From: a candidate division TA06 bacterium DG_78 | GTDB taxonomy: Bacteria; Hydrothermota; Tepidihabitantia; SM23-42 | Direction of reading: 5' to 3' | Length of the DNA: 30,532 nt | Assembly: GCA_001303225.1 (NCBI GenBank) | Contig: LJNI01000012.1 | Location: 1-30,532, forward strand | Shown here: positions 25,453-30,532 of the stretch, piece after piece | Layout of the letters: the number at the start of each line of letters is the position of its first letter | Numbering within the stretch: position 1 is the stretch's first letter | Made by a program: the position numbers and the translations under genes | The notes under the pieces: model-generated | Database searches by the model: none | Told to the model about the DNA's origin: nothing | Seen by the model: only the letters and a program-made list of their open reading frames with translations

Positions 25453-25480
25453 TTGACAGTACAGTGTATTTTAATACAAT
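25453..25480 (+). promoter_or_regulatory. Promoter of the sppA operon
   Basis: TTGACA (25453-25458) and TACAAT (25475-25480) have a 16-nt spacer. The ATG at 25497 follows 16 nt after the -10, giving a leader of about 10 nt with only GGA as a weak ribosome site. Confidence 0.78.
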
Positions 25481-25496
25481 ATACTCAGGACGTACA

Positions 25497-26324
25497 ATGA
25501 AAACAACACAGATCATTATCATCGCTGTAGTAACAGTTGTCATTGTTCTCGGTTTGATCATCGGGCTCGGCATGAAAGGCATTATGGCTTCAGGTGATAT
25601 TGGTGTTATTGAAATTGAATCAGTCATCATATCATCCAAGTATGTTGTCGAAGACCTTAAAGCATTCAGAGATGACCCGTCAATCCAGGCAGTCATCATC
25701 AGGGTTGATTCGCCTGGTGGTATTGTTGCTGCCTCATGGGAAATCTATGATGAGATACAAAAGTTAAGAGAAAAGAAAAAGGTCGTTGTATCAATGGGAA
25801 CGGTGGCTGCTTCTGGTGGTTACCATATATCTCTACCTGCAGATGTCATTGTTGCCAATCCAGCAACACTTACTGGATCGATTGGTGTAATTATGGAATT
25901 CCCTATTATTGAAGAACTACTAAAAAAAATCGGTGTTGATTTTCAGATTGTTAAATCAAAAGAATACAAAGACATCGGTTCTCCACACCGCAGGATGACA
26001 GAGGAAGAAAAAGAACTTCTGAAAGACGTAGTGCTCGATGTTTACGACCAATTTGTAGATGCCGTGGTCAAACATCGCAACCTCCCTAAGGATACTGTTT
26101 TAAAATATGCTGACGGCAGGATATTCACTGGCAGACAAGCATACCAATTGGGATTGGTTGATACACTCGGTTCGTTTGAAGATGCAGTAAAAATTGCCGG
26201 TGATTTAGTTGGTATTGACGAACCAGAACTCATCTATCCTCCCCAAAGACTCAGTTTCGTTGATTTGTTAATAAGACCAATGGAGAAACTACTATTCCCG
26301 AGGATTCAATATTTGTGGAGATAA
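25497..26324 (+). CDS. sppA: Signal peptide peptidase SppA, short form
   Basis: SppA cleaves leftover signal peptides in the membrane. This 275-aa form has one N-terminal anchor (MKTTQIIIIAVVTVVIVLGL region, 4-25) and one ClpP-fold S49 domain. Visible motifs are IRVDSPGG (68-75), AASGGYHI with the nucleophile Ser106, NPATLTGSIGVI (121-132) and SKEYKDIGSP with the general-base Lys158. The ATG at 25497 is chosen because the promoter lies just before it and because it begins directly at the membrane anchor; upstream residues are not family-like. The next gene overlaps its end by 10 nt. Confidence 0.94.
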   Translation: MKTTQIIIIAVVTVVIVLGLIIGLGMKGIMASGDIGVIEIESVIISSKYVVEDLKAFRDDPSIQAVIIRVDSPGGIVAASWEIYDEIQKLREKKKVVVSMGTVAASGGYHISLPADVIVANPATLTGSIGVIMEFPIIEELLKKIGVDFQIVKSKEYKDIGSPHRRMTEEEKELLKDVVLDVYDQFVDAVVKHRNLPKDTVLKYADGRIFTGRQAYQLGLVDTLGSFEDAVKIAGDLVGIDEPELIYPPQRLSFVDLLIRPMEKLLFPRIQYLWR

Positions 26325-26590
26325 TTGAATACAAGACTCGGAGCCTCATTCTTGCAGTAGCCATTCTCTTTCTTTCCTGCACTCAGCAAACGTATGATCC
26401 TCATTTATTAGAATATTTGAAAGCAGAGAAAGATTTACGAACAAGAATTACCGAGGAGCAGGGATTGAATGATTCACTACGTGTATTACAACAACACTAT
26501 AAGATAAATAAAGAAAGAGAACTATCAAAATTGAAAAAAAATCCAGAAGCATGGCTCCAGTTAATAAAAGATATAAACATTGAAGAATAA
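26315..26590 (+). CDS. Small predicted lipoprotein with coiled coil
   Basis: I do not recognise this 91-aa protein. It starts at a GTG overlapping the sppA stop by 10 nt, with AGGA upstream at a long spacing. Residues 10-22 form a hydrophobic stretch ending LFLSC, a plausible lipobox with Cys22. The rest is charged, rich in Lys/Glu/Leu and predicted helical (HLLEYLKAEKDLRTRITEEQ onward), probably a short coiled coil. It sits between sppA and the GH84-like gene with overlaps at both ends, so co-translation is likely. Function unknown. Confidence 0.68.
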   Translation: MEIIEYKTRSLILAVAILFLSCTQQTYDPHLLEYLKAEKDLRTRITEEQGLNDSLRVLQQHYKINKERELSKLKKNPEAWLQLIKDINIEE

Positions 26591-27428
26591 ATTCTTTGGT
26601 GTCATCGAGGGTTTCTACCGCAAACCGTATACATTTAAACAACGACAGAATCTCATAACGTTTCTGTCGACTCATGGTCTGAATACCTATGTCTATGGAC
26701 CAAAAGCAGATCCTTTTCACAGAAAGAAATGGTACATGCCATACCCTGATGCCAAGATTGAAGAATTCCGCATACTCAACAAATTGTGTAAGCAACATTC
26801 GATACACTTCAACTACGCGCTCTCTCCACTGTCCTACCCAGATGTCGGGAAAATTGTAAGTAAAATAGCCACCATGACTAGAATCGGTATTACACACTTC
26901 AGTCTTTTGTATGATGACATCAAGGTGCCCCTGACAAGAGATACTGCCATAGTACAAGTCAATACCGCAAATAAGCTCTTCGACTATTTGTGCAGCAAAA
27001 TCGCTTATCCGATGCTCTTCTTCTGCCCTACTCAGTATCGCGGTTTTGACAGGACAGAGTATATGCTTACGTGTGCAAAGAAACTGAACACGAATATCAG
27101 AATGTTCTGGACTGGGAAAAGGGTTGTTTCGACAAAGATACATGAAAAAGATATCGACAGAATTACCGAGATAATGCGTCGGCCACCTTTAATCTGGGAT
27201 AATCTTTTTGCCAATGATTATATTCCAGGCATTATCTTGAGGTTTCCTTATCGGTATCGCGAACCAGCAATAGTACAGAAAGTTGCAGGTATCCTTATCA
27301 ATCCGATGAATCAGTACAAGCATTCAAAACCACTCATTTACACAGCCGCTCGATTTTTTAATGATCCATATAACTACAAACCGCGGAAGATATGGAGAGA
27401 GGCAAAGTCTCTTGATTTATTTTCATAA
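26580..27428 (+). CDS. GH84-type beta-N-acetylglucosaminidase-like protein, no signal peptide
   Basis: The 282-aa sequence matches the catalytic domain of family GH84 (NAGidase/O-GlcNAcase). It shows FFGVIEGFYRKPYT (5-18), GLNTYVYGPKADPFHRKKW (33-51), ITHFSLLYDDIKV with the adjacent catalytic Asp112/Asp113, and LIWDNLFANDY (204-214). Most homologs have GFYG-x-PW where this has GFYRKPY. The family cleaves terminal beta-N-acetylglucosamine by substrate-assisted catalysis. No signal peptide is seen, although many bacterial homologs are secreted. The TTG start overlaps the lipoprotein stop by 11 nt; no better start precedes the conserved motif. Confidence 0.86.
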   Translation: MKNKFFGVIEGFYRKPYTFKQRQNLITFLSTHGLNTYVYGPKADPFHRKKWYMPYPDAKIEEFRILNKLCKQHSIHFNYALSPLSYPDVGKIVSKIATMTRIGITHFSLLYDDIKVPLTRDTAIVQVNTANKLFDYLCSKIAYPMLFFCPTQYRGFDRTEYMLTCAKKLNTNIRMFWTGKRVVSTKIHEKDIDRITEIMRRPPLIWDNLFANDYIPGIILRFPYRYREPAIVQKVAGILINPMNQYKHSKPLIYTAARFFNDPYNYKPRKIWREAKSLDLFS

Positions 27429-27444
27429 TTGTGTACAATCGTCT

Positions 27445-28155
27445 ATGACACTACTACTCATCGCAGGACTCTGTGCAAATCCATTTTATAATGCTAACTT
27501 TACTTCTCTACCTGAGCGTTCACTGAGTGTTTTTTGCAATCCTGCAGGTACTGGTATTCGCACTGGTGCTGAAGGATTTTTTACCTATCATTATGATTCA
27601 GATATAATTACTGCTGGTGTATCACTCGCAAATCTAGGAATTGGTTTCCATAAGACAGAAGACACAACATACTTTGAAGTAGGGGCAGGCGTAAAATTAC
27701 CTGGAGCATTTTCGATTGGGTATGCCTACCAATTCGATAACAGTGATGATTATGATATTTCAACGCATATCGTTGGTTTTATCTGTCGTGCTGCTCCTAC
27801 ATCGTCAATCGGGTTTAGGACAACACTAGGTGAGCGGAATCACATATTTGGTGGCGTCAGTATAAAACCCTATGAACAATACGTCGTTTTGAGTGTCGAT
27901 CTTGAATACGAAGGGATAGATAGCATTTTTGCATATTACTATGGTGTCGTGGTGCAACCATTACCAGGATTCCGTATCAATTTCCATGCTGATGATGAAT
28001 TCAATTGGAATGCCGGTTGTGAAGTATCTTTTGGTAAAGTTATCGTTGCCGGAGCATATAGTCATGAAGATAAAAAATTTAGTGGAGGTATTATTCTCTC
28101 AGCCCAAAATTACGACACATTTTTACAAACATCTACAACCACAATTACCTATTAA
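27445..28155 (+). CDS. Exported beta-barrel-like protein
   Basis: The start is the ATG at 27445, 16 nt after the GH84 stop; it begins MTLLLIAGLCA, a short signal peptide. An upstream in-frame ATG would overlap the GH84 gene by 68 nt and give a signal buried 28 residues in. The mature 225 residues show alternating strands with aromatic ends (YHYDSDIITAGVSLANLGIG, FSIGYAYQFDN, HIFGGVSIKPYEQYVVLSVD) and an early NPAGTG motif as in PorV/UPF0164-like outer-membrane proteins. From memory, it also resembles the extra domain fused before SppA in some candidate phyla, which would fit its place in the sppA operon. That is tentative. Confidence 0.72.
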   Translation: MTLLLIAGLCANPFYNANFTSLPERSLSVFCNPAGTGIRTGAEGFFTYHYDSDIITAGVSLANLGIGFHKTEDTTYFEVGAGVKLPGAFSIGYAYQFDNSDDYDISTHIVGFICRAAPTSSIGFRTTLGERNHIFGGVSIKPYEQYVVLSVDLEYEGIDSIFAYYYGVVVQPLPGFRINFHADDEFNWNAGCEVSFGKVIVAGAYSHEDKKFSGGIILSAQNYDTFLQTSTTTITY

Positions 28156-28181
28156 GCAAAAACGCACACAGTAGGTTTTCA

Positions 28182-28209
28182 TTGACATTCAATCGTATAT
28201 GTGTAAGAT
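28182..28209 (+). promoter_or_regulatory. Promoter of lolA-thioesterase-rimO
   Basis: TTGACA (28182-28187) and TAAGAT (28204-28209) have a 16-nt spacer. The predicted leader is about 14 nt and contains AAAAAGGAG. Confidence 0.78.
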
Positions 28210-28229
28210 TAAAATAAAAAGGAGTTTCT

Positions 28230-28859
28230 GTGAAGAAAATAATAACCATTTTTTTCAGTATTGTAAGTCTAGTAAACGTAGTAGGTCTCTACGCCTTGGA
28301 TGTAGACCAGGTGATAGACAAAACACTGGAAAAATATGAGAATATGACGAGTTTTTATGCTGAATTTACTCAGCTCTACTGTGATGAAACATCAGGAACG
28401 TGTCAAAATTTTGATGGCAAGATTTACTTTATGAAACCGAATTTTTTCCGTATGGAGTTTGAAGATCCACATCAGATCTATGTTGGAGATAGCAGTTCGC
28501 TCTGGATTTACATCCCTGATGAGAAGCGAGCAATACGTCAACACCTCGGTCACGTGCCATTTGCAGTATGTCCTGATATGTTCTTAAAAGATTATGAAAA
28601 AAATTTTCTTGCTGAGCTCACAAAAGAAGAAGATAATAAGGTAGAGATAACATTGACTCCAAAAGAGGATACTGATATCTACAGTACAATTGCGGTTACT
28701 ATTCACAGTAAAAAGTATGAAATCATGGCAATCGCGATTTTCGATAACACCGGTTCAGAAAACAAATTTGAATTTGATAAAATAGAAATAAACAAAAAGA
28801 TTTCAAAGAAATTATTTGAATTCAATCCTCCTGAAGGAACAGCCATTGATGAATACTGA
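28230..28859 (+). CDS. lolA: Outer-membrane lipoprotein carrier protein LolA
   Basis: LolA ferries lipoproteins across the periplasm from LolCDE to the outer membrane. This 209-aa protein has a signal peptide (about 1-22) and the LolA fold order. It begins VIDKTLEKYENMTSFYAEFT and continues GKIYFMKPNFFRMEFEDPHQ, VGDSSSLWIYIPDEKRAI and a C-terminal KIEINKKISKKLFEFNPPEG. The start is GTG with a good AAAAAGGAG 5 nt upstream. It heads a transcript with the thioesterase and rimO. No LolB, LolC or LolD lies nearby. Confidence 0.93.
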   Translation: MKKIITIFFSIVSLVNVVGLYALDVDQVIDKTLEKYENMTSFYAEFTQLYCDETSGTCQNFDGKIYFMKPNFFRMEFEDPHQIYVGDSSSLWIYIPDEKRAIRQHLGHVPFAVCPDMFLKDYEKNFLAELTKEEDNKVEITLTPKEDTDIYSTIAVTIHSKKYEIMAIAIFDNTGSENKFEFDKIEINKKISKKLFEFNPPEGTAIDEY

Positions 28860-29247
28860 TTTTTTGATGGATGAATGGTGTTTTGCCTGCGGTCATAAAA
28901 ATGAACATGGGTTACAACTCAACATAACTGAAACGGCTGAAGGTGTAGAGGCTATTATCGAACCTCCTACCTGGACCCAGGGTTATAATAAGATTATCCA
29001 CGGTGGCATAATTGCTACAATCCTCGATGAAATGGCGGTCTGGGCAGCCTATAAAAAGGGTTACAAATCAGTAACCGCCCAGTTGAACATGCGTATTAAA
29101 AAAGCACTACAAGTGGATGATCAGTATACTGCAAAAGCTAAAGTTGTTACTGTAAAGCACAAATTGATCCAGGCAAAATCCGAAATCACGAATAAGACTC
29201 ATGAAATCATGGCATTTGCTGATGTCAAATTGATTCGGACTGATTAA
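28849..29247 (+). CDS. Hotdog-fold thioesterase (PaaI/4HBT type)
   Basis: This 132-aa protein has CFACGHKNEHGLQL near the start, then KIIHGGIIATILDEMAVWAA, the hotdog active-site helix with HGG and an acidic residue. SVTAQLNMRIKKAL and a final beta strand complete the fold. Related PaaI-like enzymes hydrolyse acyl-CoA thioesters; the substrate is unknown. I chose the ATG at 28849, which overlaps the lolA stop by 11 nt and has AAGGA upstream, over an earlier in-frame ATG inside lolA at 28816. Confidence 0.88.
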   Translation: MNTDFLMDEWCFACGHKNEHGLQLNITETAEGVEAIIEPPTWTQGYNKIIHGGIIATILDEMAVWAAYKKGYKSVTAQLNMRIKKALQVDDQYTAKAKVVTVKHKLIQAKSEITNKTHEIMAFADVKLIRTD

Positions 29248-29254
29248 GCGAAGC

Positions 29255-30517
29255 ATGAAAATCAATCTTGTTTCTCTGGGTTGCCCAAAAAATTGCGTTG
29301 ATTCAGAAAAAATATTAGGAGCACTCGGTGCTTCAGGTTCTGTTATATGTGCATGTCCAGAAGAGAGCGACATCATTATTATTAACACCTGTGGATTTAT
29401 TGAGCCAGCAATCAGAGAAACTGAAGAGGAGATTGAAAAAGCATTACAGCTAGCCAGCAAGACGAAAAAGAGAGTATTTGTGTATGGATGTGCAGTGAAT
29501 CGTGCAGGTCCTGAGCTCAAAAGAAAATATCCAGAAGTTTCAGCCTGGTTTACCCAGGAGCAGCAGTCAGTACTGTTGCGGGCGATAGAGCCAAAGGCAA
29601 CGACCCTTCAATCGAGGTTAGTTACTACCCAGGGCTATGCATACCTGAAGATTGCTGAGGGATGTTCGAATCGCTGTTCATACTGCACGATTCCTGCTAT
29701 AAAGGGTGAGTACCACAGTTTTGATTTTGACAGTATTATTAAAGAAGCAATCGAACTTTCACAACTTGGCATCAAAGAACTCATACTCATTGCCCAGGAC
29801 ACAACACGCTATGGTATTGATCGTTATGACAGACACATGTTAGTACCACTCATCAGAAACCTTTCAAAAATCGATGGAATCCAATGGATTAGAATCATGT
29901 ACAGCCATCCCCTAACCATAACCGAAGAAATTATTGATGAAATAGCATCAAATAACAAAGTCTGCCGCTACCTCGATATTCCGATACAACACATCAATAA
30001 CCGAATTTTACAGCTCATGAACCGTAAGGTCGATAGAAAGAGGATTGAGTACGTTATACACGCACTTAGAAAGGTTGAAGGAATTTATTTACGAACTACC
30101 GTAATAGCGGGGTTTCCAACAGAAACAAGCTATGAATTTAAAGAATTACTTCAATATCTTACGAGAACACAATTTGATTGGCTCGGTGTATTTCCCTACT
30201 ACTGTGAACCAGGCACGTCTGCTTCAAAATTAAAACAACATTCTCGTTCTGTTATTGATAACCGGTATAACGTTCTTTCAGAGCTCCAAAGAGCAATAAT
30301 CGAAGAGCATAATACTGAACGCATCGGTAACATGTACAAAACATTGATACATAGTCAGAACGGCTATTATATTGGCCACACAGAACACGAAGCACCAGAT
30401 ATTGATGGCCAGGTTATTGTGAAAAACAAACATCTCAGTATTGGCGAGTTCTATACGTTGAAAATCACAGAAATACAAGGAGCAGACCTCCATGCATACG
30501 CGGAAATCGCAGAGTAA
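29255..30517 (+). CDS. rimO: Ribosomal protein uS12 methylthiotransferase RimO
   Basis: RimO is a radical-SAM enzyme that adds a methylthio group to an Asp of ribosomal protein uS12. The 420-aa protein is complete. The N-terminal MTTase domain binds one 4Fe-4S cluster through Cys10 (VSLGCPKNCVDSE), Cys46 (NTCGF) and Cys79 (YGCAV). The radical-SAM motif is CSNRCSYC (137-144). DIPIQHINNRIL and AGFPTET follow, with a C-terminal TRAM domain. The LGCPKN-x-VDSE opening separates RimO from MiaB. After CxxxCxxC the usual IRG-x-x-RSR is AIKGEYHSF, slightly divergent. It starts 7 nt after the thioesterase stop. Confidence 0.96.
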   Translation: MKINLVSLGCPKNCVDSEKILGALGASGSVICACPEESDIIIINTCGFIEPAIRETEEEIEKALQLASKTKKRVFVYGCAVNRAGPELKRKYPEVSAWFTQEQQSVLLRAIEPKATTLQSRLVTTQGYAYLKIAEGCSNRCSYCTIPAIKGEYHSFDFDSIIKEAIELSQLGIKELILIAQDTTRYGIDRYDRHMLVPLIRNLSKIDGIQWIRIMYSHPLTITEEIIDEIASNNKVCRYLDIPIQHINNRILQLMNRKVDRKRIEYVIHALRKVEGIYLRTTVIAGFPTETSYEFKELLQYLTRTQFDWLGVFPYYCEPGTSASKLKQHSRSVIDNRYNVLSELQRAIIEEHNTERIGNMYKTLIHSQNGYYIGHTEHEAPDIDGQVIVKNKHLSIGEFYTLKITEIQGADLHAYAEIAE

Positions 30518-30532
30518 TACGCAGATAGGAGC
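30518..30532 (+). promoter_or_regulatory. Possible ribosome binding site of a gene beyond the window
   Basis: The last bases end in ATAGGAGC, a Shine-Dalgarno-like run just after the rimO stop. This suggests that the transcript continues into another gene. Confidence 0.35.

Noticed and set aside
26448..27143. 231-aa minus-strand reading frame opposite the lipoprotein and GH84-like genes
   Set aside because: It mirrors conserved GH84 codons on the other strand and shows no domain or ribosome site; it is a shadow frame.

Overview
The window comes from a low-GC (AT-rich by eye), diderm bacterium. TonB-dependent receptor, LolA, YidC with a large periplasmic domain and outer-membrane-like proteins show an outer membrane. 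Three secreted proteins end in the FlgD-like/type A C-terminal sorting module (YPNPF, then IYDxxGRLV, then SGIYxY). Together these suggest the FCB side of the tree, possibly a candidate phylum such as WOR-3/Stahlbacteria or Cloacimonadota. That placement is inference from protein style; no rRNA is present.

Layout. 1-5.6 kb is a cell-surface region: the end of a secreted protein, a TonB-dependent receptor (minus), and a minus operon of a beta-helix surface protein plus a small secreted protein. 5.7-7.9 kb is accessory: a small orphan gene with its own promoter and terminator, a free-standing LAGLIDADG endonuclease, and about 0.75 kb with no recognisable gene. 7.9-13.2 kb is one tightly packed minus operon with a single visible promoter: Lrp-like regulator, M23 lipoprotein peptidase, purine nucleoside phosphorylase, rubredoxin (a 57-aa gene), EIIA-like protein, VanZ-like protein, HisRS and a DUF2007-like protein. 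13.3-17.65 kb is the classic rpmH-rnpA-yidD-yidC-jag-mnmE operon (minus), without dnaA beside it. Divergently from rpmH run a HEAT-repeat protein and an HD-GYP protein, then folP and the c-di-AMP synthase cdaA. 22.7-25.4 kb (minus) is a 13-repeat secreted protein with a sorting domain. 25.5-28.2 kb (plus) is sppA, a small lipoprotein, a GH84-type glycosidase and a barrel-like exported protein. 28.2-30.5 kb is lolA, a hotdog thioesterase and rimO.

Regulation. Eleven sigma70-type promoters (TTGAC[ATG], 16 or 17 nt, near TATAAT) can be read directly. Four sit 5-6 nt from the start codon (endonuclease, Lrp-like operon, rpmH operon, folP-cdaA) and predict leaderless mRNAs; a fifth (HEAT/HD-GYP) predicts a leader of about 4 nt. 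Promoters for exported proteins give short leaders, most with a Shine-Dalgarno. This contrast is the clearest genome-scale pattern here.

Other points of interest: an EIIA domain with Arg at the phospho-His site, a Jag/KhpB whose R3H Arg and His are replaced, a HEAT/HD-GYP pair that appear to share an N-terminal domain, an sppA-GH84-barrel operon, an EF-hand loop near the end of the TonB receptor, and a direct repeat of one helical turn upstream of the receptor promoter.
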